Shown in pieces: positions 1 to 11,510 of a stretch of DNA of 53,318 bases (the first letter of the stretch is position 1; every line of letters begins with the position of its first letter). Made by a program: the position numbers and the translations under genes. The DNA comes from Russula earlei (lineage: Eukaryota > Basidiomycota > Agaricomycetes > Russulales > Russulaceae): positions 1 to 53,318 of the forward strand of contig JAGFNK010000365.1 in the NCBI GenBank assembly GCA_025769875.1. The letters run 5' to 3'. The notes beneath the pieces are model-generated. The model made no database searches and was not told the DNA's origin. It was given only the letters and a program-made list of their open reading frames with translations.

Positions 1-604
1 GCAACTGAGGCTTGTTTCTTTGAGCTCCAACTCACAGCCCCACCTGCCAACATGAAGATGAAGCCTGATGTGGACTTGTGATTGTTCACATTGCTGGCCC
101 AGTCTGCATCCATGTACCCAACTAGGGTTGTCTGAGTCCTGAGGCCATGTTGGAAGACTAGGCATTTGTTACTTGTGCCTCGGATGTATTGGATGGCATG
201 GTCGAGTGTGCATTGGTGATCATTTCCGGGGTACACAGCATGTTGTCCAAGGGCTGCAACAGTGAAGGTGAGGTTGGGTTGGGTGCCTAGCATAAGGTAC
301 ATGATGGCCCTGAGTGCATGTTGGTAGGACTTGACATCCACATCCACTGTGTCCACTTTCAGAAGGTGTTCATTTGCCAGCATGGGGGTACTGATTGGTT
401 GAATGTCCAACTTTCCTAGGCATTGAAGAATTTGTGCTTGGTGGCTAGGGTGAGGATTGCATGTAGGGACGTGAGTTTCATGAAAGGCACAAAGGTTTCA
501 TTGAAGTTGATGCCTTCAATTTGGGTAAATCCCTGTGTCACTAGGTGAGCTTTATATTTTAGTATTGTTCTGTCTGGCCCCCTTTTTATTTTGAAGACCC
601 ATTT
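1..604 (-). pseudogene. Ty1/copia pol fragment (RT start plus RNase H), internally deleted
   Basis: Read on the minus strand, 604 to about 440 encodes the start of a copia reverse transcriptase (KWVFKIKRG, KAHLVTQGFTQIEG, NFNETFVPF). From about 445 to 1 it encodes the end of the RT and the RNase H domain (QPISTPM, DADWASN, KSTSGFIFML, SWSSKKQASVA). The two halves are in different frames and meet near 436-448. The RT palm with its YVDD box, which normally lies between them, is missing, so the element is dead. The coding frame continues upstream across two nested solo LTRs: 1569-1608 encodes PQN-stop-KVVGS, which completes the usual KVVGSKWVFKIK motif, and a few more codons may lie beyond 2435. 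The stop in that piece is TGA, consistent with CGA decay. The element runs off the left edge of the window. Confidence 0.9.
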
Positions 605-1568
605 TGTTGAGACTCACTGTTGAACAATCCAGTTCAAGAGCGAGGGATAAGCTCAAAGACAAGTTGATAGACATCCAAGACAGCATGGGCAAGAAGTAAT
701 GTCCAGAGCAGTATCAAATACCAAAGAGGTATTGTTACTGGAAGTGTCAAGCAATTATGCAAGGAAGAGGCCAGAATGATCACAAGGGGATGGTCTTTAA
801 AGGAGTATCCCAGGGGTAGAGAGTGCTGTAAACAAATGGACAGTCTGAAGACTGTCCACTACTTTATTGAGCGCTTATATACTACAAGAGAACTGCTAAA
901 TAGGGAACAAGTCATAACCTTGTTATCAAGCACAATTGATGGATGAGTAAGAAGTCAGAGTATGCTTACTGAGCATGCTCAGTCATGCTCAGTAAGCTGC
1001 TGAGTAAGAAGGCTCCTATTGATGAGTAAGAGCCTTTACTGTCCACATGTTCACTGCCTTAGTACACATGCAAAGTACCTGATTCATTTACTGTTAGTTA
1101 GTTTAGGGCCGGTCATTTGAGGACTTGTAGTTTGGTTCAGGGAATAGAGCTGCTTATAAGGCCCCTTATATAGTTCTATTAGGGTCATTAGAGTCGACCC
1201 TAATACTTATATTAAGGTCCTTAGTATCGCTTTGTAGTTCATTCTATAGTCATTAGAGTTAGTCTAATAACATGTTGTAGGGCTTTTAATGTCTTGTTAG
1301 TGCATCTTATAGGGCACTTAGAGTCGTCCTAAGGGGTCCTTAGAGAGGCTATAATACAGTCCTTTACTGCTAAAAGGGTTGCTATTAAGTGGGGCTTGCT
1401 GTATGTTGATTGTGCTGAGAATTGCTTGTGTGACAATGTGTGCATGATATTGTGGACACCTCTACTCACCCCTTTTGCCCATGTGAACAGGGTGGCACCA
1501 TAGAGGCCGGGTTTCCTCTATTAAGGAAGGGTCCTTCAAGGGCCCTCTCCAGGAACTGGTTCATGACA
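605..1568 (-). repeat. Solo LTR, family B (copy B1), in copia pol
   Basis: A 964-bp sequence that starts TGTCATGAACC and ends in ACA when read on the minus strand. It is flanked by identical 5-bp target duplications CATTT (600-604 and 1569-1573). It splits the copia RT reading frame exactly, and removing it together with one TSD restores the KVVGSKWVFK frame. Diverged copies lie in the opposite orientation at 43557-44830 (B2) and 44831-45509 (B3). A TATATAAG box is seen near 875-882 on the minus strand. No internal region is present, so this is a solo LTR left by LTR-LTR recombination. Confidence 0.85.
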
Positions 1569-1608
1569 CATTTGCTGCCAACTACCTTTCAGTTTTGTGG
1601 CCACATGT

Positions 1609-2434
1609 TGTCAAGACACGTACTGCTGATCACTAAGGACTCAGGAGCAGGTGGGCAAGGGTCAGAACAGACGGTACGCGGCATAAACAGTGTTGAACAG
1701 GAGGACGAGCCAAACGACTAGAAGATACCAGATGGGGACTGGTATGTGTTGCAAGAGGCAGAGGCAAAGAGTAGAGGCCAGTGCAGCGAGGGACTTTAAA
1801 CAAGGTGGTCGTTGAAGAGTACCTTGAGGACGAGGGAGGACTTTAGACTGAGCGTTCGCAGGGGAGTACCCAGGAAGATGAGAGTATCACAAATGGACAG
1901 TCTGACGACTGCCATGCTTCATTGGGGCTTATATACAGTGTACAGGGTCAATTACAAAGAACTGGGACTATTCTAGACTCTTTGGTACCATCCAATAGGA
2001 CTACAGAGGCATAAACTTGCTTGTGTCAAGTTTCAGGCTTACTGAGCGCATTACTGATCATTGTGGAGTGATGACATCATAATGATGTCACTGTGGAGTG
2101 CTTAGTGAGCCTATGAGGTCACTGTGGAGTCACTCAGTCAGCCATGATGTCATTGGAGCCTTGATGACATCAGATGATTTATGCAACAGTTTCTAAGAGT
2201 TTGTGCTGCTGTTTCGGGTCCTTGGTGGCTGGGTGGCCATGTGGCTGCCACGCGATGATTACCCGATTAGGAAACGGGTGCCTGGTCGTGTTATAGTGCC
2301 TTTATAATAGCGATATCTTGTACCGCAGGAGGGATAGCCCAGAAAATGGAAGAGTTGGCAATGTAAAGTGAGAGAGGTCTTTCTTGAGTGAAATAGGACA
2401 ATCTACGGCCAGGACCTGGCCTTGGTTCGTAACA
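1609..2434 (-). repeat. Solo LTR, family A (copy A1)
   Basis: An 826-bp LTR beginning TGTTACGAACC and ending CTTGACA on the minus strand, flanked by exact 5-bp TSDs CATGT (1604-1608 and 2435-2439). It lies 36 bp from LTR-B1 in the same copia pol remnant. The related copy at 52032-52790 is in plus orientation and a fragment is at 45557-45775. It contains the GATGTCAT-type repeats and TATATAAG shared with those copies. The internal domain is absent. Confidence 0.85.
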
Positions 2435-2439
2435 CATGT

Positions 2440-2667
2440 TAGGATTCTTGTGTTCTCATCTGTTTGCTTACCTATGCCTTGGTGACTCATCCCTGCTTAC
2501 TATTGGTTAGTGATTCGCTTACTGATTGCTTACTGGGTTGCTGAGTGATTGCTTATTCATTGCTTACTTCTTGATGACAGATCCTAGGAAAGAATGACTC
2601 ACACATGATGTCATGGTAACTAGCCATGTCAGTTTGCAAGTGTAAAGAGAAGTCAGTGATAGAGATG
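2440..2667. other. Intergenic or decayed TE sequence, no gene
   Basis: About 230 bp with short runs of the motif GATTGCTTACT in loose tandem (2510-2570). It carries no open frame or recognisable domain. It may be the upstream part of the copia remnant, but the translation is not convincing. Confidence 0.4.
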
Positions 2668-3490
2668 TGTTCAAGAAATGGGCTGGTTCCCATGTATAAA
2701 GAGTAAGGATCCCTGCAGCGGTCGAAGTGTTTTATGCTAAACAGGTTATGGCCAATAGACCCTTCCTAGTATGACTCAGTCTGTTGAGAAGCTAGGGTCA
2801 GTTTGTAATGGGATAGACTAGGGCTGTTTCCACTAGCTATATGCGTTCAAGTCCATCGGGGACCTTGAACAATGCAGAGAGAGTAGAGGAAGGTAGGTCT
2901 TAAAGGAGGAGAGCTCTTCTCAGGGGAGTGAAGAGAGACTCTTAGGAAAGGAAGGGAAAGGCGAAGAGTAGATGGTGGATGGTGTGTTGAGAGTTGATGA
3001 AATGGAGAGGTGGATGTGGTTTGAGGATTAGGAGTGAAGTGGGTTGCAGGAGAATATGTTTGGACAAGAGTAGGTTGGATTCTACAAGAGACCAAGCTTA
3101 GGGCTTTGGTCACAAAGTACTGAGCTTATATATACAGGAGAAGCGCAGCAATAGCTGCGCTTTGACTGTGCTACTAGTATAGTAGGAGTCATAATAAGTA
3201 GGAGTCATAGGAATGAGGCCACAAATGAGTCAGAACCAAGTGACTGTGCTGCACAGTAAATGCGCAGCATTGCACAGTCGAAACTAAGAAGTGAATATAA
3301 ATGGAAAGAGAACCAAACAAAGGGAAAGTAACAGCAATCCAGTGTTACCTGGACGTGTATGGATCACATGATAACACAGAAGGGATCACAAGACGTAAGA
3401 GATCACGAGACCAGTAAGTAAAGGGACGTACGAAAGCAAGCAGTCCATAGCAAAGGTAAGAAGTAAACGTAAAAGGAAAATGGTGTAACA
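2668..3490 (-). repeat. LTR, family C (copy C1)
   Basis: An 823-bp sequence starting TGTT and ending in TAACA on the plus strand, present again in direct orientation at 24492-25308 with roughly 90 percent similarity by eye. On the minus strand it has a TATATATAAGCTC promoter-like box near 3121-3134, so the LTR reads leftwards. A CT-rich ORF (2847-3113, minus) is kept in both copies but looks like LTR sequence with no protein domain. I found no convincing target duplication, so the ends are approximate. Confidence 0.7.
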
Positions 3491-3763
3491 CATGAGTCAT
3501 TTCTGACACTCTCGAATTGTGCTTTACATTTTTGGATACTACTGGTTTTCAGCTATCTGCTCCCTGAGTCTCGTACAAATTGGATCAGTCATTATCGAGA
3601 TATTGTATAAATACTCAGATGTACCAAGGGTCGAGCCTTACACTCAACTTACTCTTTTACAAGAAATAACTATCTTGTAAAGTCTCTCTCAAAAACAAAG
3701 TCATCGCTCTAAGTGAAAGAGGCCCTTCTCATCTCTCACATCTACTCTTCCTGAGATAATATC
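3491..3763 (+). other. Possible left part of another LTR, split by LTR-D1
   Basis: The segment contains a TATAAATAC box (near 3606) and CT-rich downstream sequence typical of an LTR R-U5 region. If LTR-D1 and one TSD are removed it joins 4370-4453, which ends CTTAACA. I have no second copy in the window for comparison, so the LTR interpretation is a guess. Confidence 0.3.
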
Positions 3764-4364
3764 TGTTACGGCGTCGCAGCCATAAGAGCGTTAGCTCGGG
3801 GTTCAGTGGGGCCAGGTCCCTGTGACTTGGTTCAAGGGTTCAGTGGGGGCCGGCTCAAGGAGACCAGTTCAGGGGTTTAGCATCTCAAGACTAAGTCAAG
3901 GATGACCTAATCCACAGACAGAGTTGATCTCCTGGTTTCACAGAAGAGGAAGACAATGATGGAGGAGCAGGAGAGGAAGAGGAACACGAAGGTTCCTTAT
4001 GATGAGCTCAGGTCAAGCAGAGTGTGAGCCAGCACAACACAAGTTGTGATTGAGAGACAGTACAGGGCAAAGGGATGCGACAGGAAATGGGACAAAGCTA
4101 AGCTTGAGGCATCCCCCAGCTCCTACAGGTGCTTAAATACTGTATGTAGTGAGGCTGTACAGTACCATAAGCAGAACAATAGATAAAGATGAGCCAATAG
4201 CAAAAGTAACGTGAAACACAATAAGTGAAACACAACAGATGAAACAATAAGGGACCATCAGCATCAAGGGATGAAATGGTAACTGAGGGGACAAGGGTGA
4301 CAAAAGAGAACAAATAACAAAGAGAGGGACTATGCACGAACCAACAAGAGGGTAGATCACAACA
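3764..4364. repeat. Solo LTR, family D (copy D1), TSD ATATC
   Basis: A 601-bp LTR starting TGTTACGGCG and ending TCACAACA, flanked by exact 5-bp duplications ATATC at 3759-3763 and 4365-4369. It is a direct repeat of the solo LTR at 46203-46804, sharing for example the GGTTCAGTGGGGCCA and GGGACAAAGCTAAGCTT blocks. No internal domain lies next to it. Confidence 0.9.
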
Positions 4365-4453
4365 ATATCAAAGGATTCGAAGTCTAGTGCTTGAACTATA
4401 TCAAGCAACTCTTTCACTAAGAGTCGGTAATAAGATCTGTCAAGATCTTAACA

Positions 4454-5605
4454 TGTCGCCACCCCAGTCCTCATCTCACACACCACTGCACCCATAGCCT
4501 CAGCCTTGCCCACCAATGTCTTAGTGCCACTCACCGCCTCAAGCCCAGCTCAATTGCCACCATGCCCTCAGCCTTGTCCACCACCATTCTGGGTCGAGTC
4601 CCAGCCACCACTCTGCTTCCTGACCACACCACCCTCTCACTTCTGTTGCTAGCCATTACACTGCCTTGCACTGCCAAGAAAGAGCACACAAATAACTGGA
4701 AAACAAAGAGCATGCCACCACCTCAGAAGAGCAGATGTCACAACGCTGCCCCACAGAAAGAACATCAGACCCCATCACCATGCCATTGTCACAGAGAAGC
4801 TGCTGACACAAGCACCATGCCACACAACACCTCCCCTTCCATTGCATCCCCAGCCACATGTATGCCTTCATCACTCATGCAGCTGCCACCTGCAGTGGTA
4901 AAGGCCTCATCACCATGGCTGTGAGATGATTACCAGAGACCCATTCACATCTTGTTTTTGGACACTGATCACACACTCTAGCTCAACAACTACAGCAAGT
5001 GTTCACAAGGCGAACCATGCTGTCCACCACCTCTTGTCCTGTCACCCACTCATGCACTATCATCAACACATCCCACCACCACCTGCTGTGGAGATGACCC
5101 TGCCATCTTTCACTGCCCTCACCCTCTTCTCTGTTGCCTCCACCTCTCATGACCCTCACCCTCTGGTGCCACCACCCTCTCTCACCACCACCCTCGCTCT
5201 TGCCACCATCACCTCTGCATAGACAGCAGCAGCAACAGCAGCAACATGGCCGACACTTGGCAACACCATGAGGTGTGACAACACATTCAACACACTGCGA
5301 GCATGCCTCATCCCCTCCCTGCTTCAACACACCACACCCATGTTCAACACCTTTGACATGCTGCAAGGCTCAGACTTGGACAAGGATGTGTCACACACTT
5401 GATCGTCCTTACACATGGATCCCATACCCATACAGGAAGATACAGTAATGGAAGGAACATAGTCACATACTGCAGAGCCCATAGATAATAAACTATGTGT
5501 TCATATCTGTAGTATGTAGCACACTGCACCACAATAATATAATGTTATAAAATGATGGTCTGGACTGGTTATAAACTGGTCTGAACTGGTCCAGTGACCA
5601 TGGGG
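4454..5605. other. CA/CT-rich decayed repeat region, no gene
   Basis: A 1.15-kb stretch rich in CACC/CATCA words and nearly free of CpG. Open frames on both strands are low-complexity (for example a Cys run near 5225-5250 on the minus strand from GCA repeats). The part at about 5127-5330 is an inverted, diverged copy of 43250-43455, sharing the frame LFSVASxSHD...SLTTTLALA. It is a dispersed repeat, not a host gene. Confidence 0.6.
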
Positions 5606-5620
5606 CAACCACAACAGACC
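5606..5620. repeat. Target-site duplication of the LINE (left copy)
   Basis: CAACCACAACAGACC at 5606-5620 is repeated as CAACCGCAACAGACC at 13920-13934. The single difference is CpA against CpG. The two copies bracket the LINE plus the gypsy element nested in it. Confidence 0.8.
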
Positions 5621-5885
5621 TTTTTTTTCTTCTGGAAAGTGTTTATTCTGATAGTTAATGTACCGTAACTACCTGGAATAAGGGTTGGATAGCAGGAGAA
5701 AAGGGTTCAGCCCTATCTAACATGCTGTAGCTGGTGTGCAGACCGGGTGTGAGGATAAAATGTGTTTATGCACGACCCCGTTAGGGGACAGTGTGGGACT
5801 CAGGGCACCTAGCTTGGGGGGTGAGCTAAGGTGACCTCCTACCCACTAAAACCTCATGAAGAGAGAGCCAGTTTGTCAGGAGTTC
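5621..5885 (-). pseudogene. LINE 3' end: last codons, 3'UTR and poly-A
   Basis: Minus-strand 3' part of the LINE whose main remnant is at 13265-13919. The frame after the gypsy insertion reads ELLTNWL..EVLVGRR and stops at 5827-5825. An AATAAA signal (complement of 5642-5647) and an A8 tail (complement of 5621-5628) follow. The tail abuts a 15-bp target duplication (5606-5620), matched at 13920-13934 with one mismatch. This marks the LINE 3' junction. Confidence 0.8.
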
Positions 5886-6376
5886 TGTCACAAGTACCAG
5901 TTCTTCAGACCGGACCGGCAACTGGATAAGCCTACCCAGACAGACCTCATTTTTCCTGCGCATCCTCCTGACTCATTAGCCTCGCATGTACCATTACCTT
6001 CCAGCGTGTTCCAGTCTCAATTGCCTCATTGCTACTTCATGTCTACTATTTGATATAGGACATACTGTCTATATAAACCTGTCTGTAGAAGAGGACAAGC
6101 CTTAAGCTTGTTCTCTTGTGAAATATCACTGGATTCAGCTTCTGGACTGTAGGCTTGCAGGGAATCAAGCAATCGTCACGAAATCTCTTCTATCTCTCTA
6201 AGTCTTTGAACGCGAAGACTTATCCATCGACTTTCCACTCTGCGGTACACACTAGCCTTTGCTGTGTTGTCATTGAGATCCCCGAACTCTGCGAGAACTT
6301 GTTGTCTCGCTTGACTCTGTGCGTATGTCTCACATGTGAAATGATTTGTCAGCGACACCGCCCCCAGTCGGTGACA
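5886..6376 (+). repeat. 5' LTR of the gypsy element
   Basis: The 491-bp LTR has TATATAAA near 6070-6077 and a putative transcript start region about 25-35 bp downstream. The stretch 6104-6114 (AAGCTTGTTCT) is exactly complementary to the primer-binding site at 6379-6389. Differences from the 3' LTR are almost all TG/CA versus CG. Confidence 0.97.
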
Positions 6377-6378
6377 TT

Positions 6379-6389
6379 AGAACAAGCTT
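6379..6389 (+). promoter_or_regulatory. Putative self-priming primer-binding site (Tf1-like)
   Basis: AGAACAAGCTT lies 2 nt after the 5' LTR and is the perfect 11-nt reverse complement of LTR positions 6104-6114, which should be near the 5' end of the transcript. No TGG-type tRNA primer site is seen here. The Tf1/sushi group of Ty3/gypsy elements primes reverse transcription with the first 11 nt of its own RNA; the match in length and placement suggests the same mechanism. Confidence 0.7.
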
Positions 6390-6450
6390 TACTCTGAACC
6401 CTTGACCCCAAACCGCACGCTCACAAAAGAATATATCGATTTCCCTCAAC

Positions 6451-8148
6451 ATGACTACAGTTTGAGACTGGAGGTACAAAGGACTTGCCACACCAACTGT
6501 AGAAGGACTAGCAGCCCTCAAATGTCCATTTGAACTGCTTCCAGATCAAGAAAAGAATGTTCCCTCAGTGACCTCGTTCAACGATGGTGTCGAGTTTTTC
6601 ACCATACACACAGACAATGTACCCTGGAATGGCTACTATGTCCTCTGGAAAGGTGCCAAGGTAGCCCTAAGCCACATCTATGGACTGTGGTTCAAAATTG
6701 CGAGATGCGGCGACACCTGGGAAGCAACGCGTGTCGCTCACCCGGCCTTTAGGCTTGCACAGAGCCCCCTTAGAGGCATCAACCTCACCACACTGATAAA
6801 CTCCGAGGAACCTGTTCCCAACTCAAAAGCCCCAAGTCGCACGCCAATGCCTGGACCTGCTCCACCTATCAACATCCCGATGGAGCTCGAACCTACCACA
6901 ACAACAAATATCTTTGCCACCACCAAACCCGAGTCAACCAGACCTCAACCTGTGTCATCCGGAATGGCGCAAGCCCCTTTCCGCCCCTCCTTTGCAGGAC
7001 TCGGAGGGCATGGAAACTGACCTCTGAGCCCCGACCCCGACCCCGACGAATTCTTTGGACGAACAGACCATGATTGCGACACACGCGCACCCGACAACGG
7101 AAAACTCGAGGGAATTCTCCCTGAGTTTTTCAATGGCGACCGTGCGCGAACACACGCATTCCTAGTCGCGTTCAATAGGTTCATGTCCATGAACCATGAT
7201 AGCAAAATTGCTAAAGATCCAATTAAGAAATGTGCTTATTTTCTCTCACTGATGAAAGGACCTAAAGTTGAAGGATGGCTCGAGGCCATGGACCAATGGC
7301 TCGAAGACATACAAGTCGACCCCACCAACGTACCACTCGGACTTACCGCGTGGGAAGCCATGCGACAACAGTTCCATCACGCGTTCACCAACTATGCAGA
7401 ACGTGAAAAGGCCCAAGACAAACTCAAAGAACTGAAGATGAAAGATGGCCTTTTAGATGACTATGTGTCTGAATTTCAACTATTGGCAAGACGCGCTGGG
7501 CTTGATGTCGATGAACCAACAGTCATGAGACTGTTTGCCTGGGGACTCCCGCGATCCCTGGTCGAATCATGTCTTGACCTCGAAGACCCTACATCATTCA
7601 CAGACTGGGTCACAGCAGCACAGAAGCACCACAGGGTCTGGATGCACAAACGCGCAATTCTATCCAATCATTCCAGCACATGCAGACGTAACTTCAATCA
7701 ACCTCAGAGTAACAGACCCTGGGGACAACTCATCAACTCGGCCTGGGCCAACCACGGGAACAATCAAAACAACGTCACACCTGCACAACCACACCTTCCA
7801 CCGCACGATCCAAACACGATGGATACCAGCACAGGCGCTGCACGAAAGGCAATTACTGAAGCTGAGAAACAGAAACATCGAGAGGAGGGAAGAAGTTTTC
7901 ACTGCTCTCTTTGAGGACACCTGGCTTGCGACTGCTCCACCAAGCCAAAACACGAAACGACTCGCCCACACACTATCGACACAGCCACCATCACACCCAA
8001 ATCCTCCACCATTGAGGTAATCAAAGAAAGCGCAGCCAACAAACTCACAAAGGCGGCAAAGGCACTTTTGGTAGAGGAAAGGGAAGCTTTTATTAGAGCC
8101 CTGGCAGGAGATGACGAGAACAAAGAGGAGGATTTTTCGGACGCTTGA
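6451..8148 (+). pseudogene. gag: gag of the gypsy element, three in-frame TGA stops
   Basis: One frame runs from ATG 6451 to TGA 8146-8148 (about 565 codons), interrupted by TGA at 6463, 7018 and 7912. Each is explainable as CGA to TGA. The N-terminal part is followed by a Pro-rich linker (about 6780-6960). The retrotransposon Gag capsid domain spans roughly 7110-7650 (PEFFNGDR, AYFLSLMKGPKVEGW, LLDDYVSEFQLLARRAG). Near 7895-7930 is a degenerate nucleocapsid knuckle in which the first Cys is Ser and one codon is a stop. It packages element RNA in cytoplasmic particles when intact. I chose 6451 because the frame and domain order fit; the next start in frame is well inside. Pol lies in the -1 frame and overlaps by about 34 nt. 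Confidence 0.85.
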
Positions 8149-11100
8149 GCATAACGGCAATTGCTCGAGCTTTAGGTATCGACTTCATGTACAAGTCTCA
8201 AAGAAAGTCAATATCAGTGATGACTACTATTTACATTGGATCAAACAAAGCTGAAAAGAAAGCCCTAATTGACAGTGGGGCTACAGAATGCTTCATATCT
8301 CCTAAATTGACAAGGGAACTACACCTACAAACTAGAAGATTAATCCCAACTAGAAACGTCAAAAACGTTGACAGAACACTTAATCATTTAGGAAAAATCA
8401 CCCAATCCATCCAACTAGAACTAAAGCTGCTGGGACAAAAGCACATGCACCAATTTCTAGTCGCAGACATAGGACAAGACGATATCATCTTAGGATATCC
8501 ATTCCTAGAGTTGACCAACCCGAGGATAAATTGGTCTAAAGGAACCATCATGGGAAGAGTCACCCTCGTGGGAAATCAAGAAACTCCAGCATGGATCAAG
8601 GCACTAGCGGACTGGGAAGAGGGCGATGAACTATGGTTACAAACCCAAATATGCAAGACCACTATAGCACAACAATTGGCAGAATCACAGATACAGGACA
8701 AACCTAAAACCTGGCAGGAAATAGTTCCCCATCAATACCACCAATACGGACAAGTATTTATGGAACAAGAGTCAGAAAGGTTTCCTGGACCAAGAAAATG
8801 GGATCATGCCATCAACCTAAAATCAGACGCCCTGACAACAATCAACTGCAGAGTATACCCCCTTTCACCTAAGGAAAAAGAAGAGCAAGGGAAATTCCTC
8901 GAACAAAATTTACAACTCAAACGAATAAGGAGATCCAACTCACCATACGCTAGTGGATTCTTTCTTATAAAAAAGAAGGACAGTAAATTTCGACCAGTGC
9001 AAGACTATAGGAATCTAAACAAATGGACAATACCCAATGTGTATCCACTACCCTTAATCCCGGAACTCATTCACACCTTAGCAGGAAAGGAACTCTTCAC
9101 CAAATTCGATGTTAGATGGGGCTACAACAACATTCAGATCAAGGAAGGAGACAAATGCAAAGCAGCCTTCAAAACTAGTGATGGGCTATTTGAACCTATG
9201 GTAATGTTCTTTGGACTAACAAACTCTCCAGCTACCTTTCAAACCATGATGGACGACATCTTTCAAGAAGAGCTTGCACAAGGATGGTTGAAATTTTATA
9301 TGGACAATATCATCATCGCCACAAAGAATGATGAGACAGAACACGTGTCTAAAGTCAACCACATACTATCCAAATTGAAACAACATGATCTCTATCTCAA
9401 GCCAGAAAAGTGTCAATTCCACAAAAGAAAGGTGGAATACCTCGGAGTAATCATAGGAGAAGGAAAGATAACTATGGACCCCATCAAAGTCAAGGGAATT
9501 AAGGACTGGCCAACCCCATCAACACTAAAGGAAGTCAGAAGTTTCTTGGGATTCTGCAACTTCTATCAAAATTTCATACCCAACTTCTCTATAAAAGCCA
9601 GACCACTAAACGACTTAACAAAGAAAAACAAACAGTGGGAATGGAAGACAAAAGAAGATCAGGCCTTTCAAATCCTAAAAGAAACTCGCATATCCTACCC
9701 GGTACTTCACACCCCTGAATGGACAAAACAATTCATTCTAGACACCGATGCATCAGGATTCACCATCGGAGCAGTCATATCCCAAGAGTATGAAGATGGT
9801 TTACACCCAATCGCGTACTACTCCAGAACATTACTAGATGCAGAAAGGAGCTACAACGCGCATGACAAAGAGCTAGCAGCAGTGATTTTTGGATTAAAAA
9901 GTGGACGACCATTCTTCCTAGGAGCAGATAAACCAGTTAGAATGAGGACGGACCACAAAAATCTTACCTACTTCAAAGAACCACAAAAATTAACAGGACG
10001 ACAAGCCAGATGGATGCAATACATGCAAAATTTCAACATCACCATGGAACATGTCCCCGGGCACACACACACAATTGCCGACACACTTTCTTGTCGCAGA
10101 GACCTTAACAAGGGGGTAGAAGAACAAAAAACCACACTACTACCACCTGAAATCCTCGCACAAAAAACCTACCTACCAGACAAACCTGACAAACAACGAG
10201 AAATTTTAAGACAATTTCATGACACCCCTTTTGCAGGACACCCAGGAATAGCTAACACCTGGGACTTAGTCAAACAACATTATGAAGGACCCAGACTACA
10301 ACAATTTGTAGAACAATACGTCAAAGGTTGCGCCAAATGCCAAGAATCCAAGACCAATATACCGAGAAAGAAAGCCACTACTTTTCCACTCGACACACAC
10401 GTCAAACAGGGCCCCTTTCAATATGTATCAATGGACCTTATCACGGACCTGCCCAAATCAGAAGGATTTGACAGTGTCCTCACCATAGTCGACCAAGGAT
10501 GCTCCAAAGCGACAAAATTTATCCCATGTAATAAAACGATTGATGGAACAGGCATTGCACATGAGTATCTGAAACACCTCGTGCCCTGGTTCGGCATTCC
10601 CAAAAGAATCATCTCCAACAGAGACCCCCAATTCGCATCAAACTTCTCCAAAGCCATGTGTAAAAATCTAGGCATCAAACAAGACATGTCCACTGCGTTC
10701 CACCCCCAAACTGATAGACAAACGGAACAAATGAATGCGTGGCTAGAACAATACCTAAGACCCTGGACCATGACCCATCCTCATTCCTGGGCAAAAATGC
10801 TTCCCTTGGCAGAATATGCACATAACTCATGGAGACATGAAACATCACGAAAATCGCCACATGAACTCCTCATGGGGTTCAAACCCCAGATCAACATCAG
10901 TCTAGAAGACAACAACGTGCCTTCGTCCACCAATCACTTAAAACAACTAGAAGAGGCAAGACAGGACGCCCAACAACTTCTAGAACACAGACAACAACCC
11001 CTAAAACCTGACATCAAAGAAATGGAAGAAGGAACCCTCATATGGCTAGAAGCAAAAAACCTCAAAACATGAGGAATGTGCAAGTTAATGCCTAAAAGAT

Positions 11101-11444
11101 ACGGCCCGTTCCCTATCACAAAAAGAATTTCCAAAGTCGCATATCAATTACAACTTCTGCCATCAATGAAGATACATGACGTCTTCCATGTCAACCTACT
11201 TCTCCCTTATAAGGAGACAGAAGAATATGGCATGCCATTTACACGACCTCCACCAACCATCAAAAACAAGGAAGAATATGGAATTGAAGTGATTCTAGAC
11301 ACTAGAAGGTTCGGACGAACACATAAACTTCAATATCTCATACACTGGAAAGGATACCCTGCATCAGACGACTCATGGGTCGACCACCATGACCTCAACA
11401 CCCCAGAACTTCTGAAAGAATACTACTCCGCTTTGGCTGGATGA
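8115..11444 (+). pseudogene. pol: pol of the gypsy element (PR-RT-RH-INT-chromodomain), inactivated
   Basis: The frame opens at 8115, in -1 relation to gag and without a convincing ATG, and ends at 11442-11444, with one internal TGA at 11070-11072. Domains in order: aspartic protease (LIDSGAT, about 8265-8285); reverse transcriptase (FRPVQDYRNLN about 8990, catalytic box at 9297-9308); RNase H (DTDAS about 9745, DHKNL about 9953); integrase zinc HHCC (about 10200-10345) and DDE core (SMDLITDLP about 10430, SNRDPQF about 10614, TDRQTEQ about 10710); GPF-type linker; chromodomain (VILDTRRFG, QYLIHWKGYP, 11275-11430). The RT box is YMDN instead of YMDD and the second integrase Asp is Asn. Both are G to A after C, that is CpG decay. 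A chromodomain marks it as a chromovirus, a group that targets insertion to particular chromatin. Confidence 0.92.
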
Positions 11445-11510
11445 CCCCAAATATAAAAGACACCACCGACAAGCAGTTATTCCCTACCACTTTGCCCCAA
11501 GCATCACAAC

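Noticed and set aside
605..640. LTR-B1 fused directly to copia RT as a recombination junction
   Set aside because: The 5-bp TSD CATTT and the resumption of the RT frame at 1569-1608 show that this is a simple insertion.
2668..3490. LTR-C as a MITE with its own TIRs
   Set aside because: No terminal inverted repeat longer than TGTT/AACA. TATA placement and TG...CA ends fit an LTR, although no TSD was found.
4983..5366. Cys-rich small protein (eight Cys in a row)
   Set aside because: The Cys run comes from a GCA/GCT microsatellite. The frame is part of a dispersed repeat.
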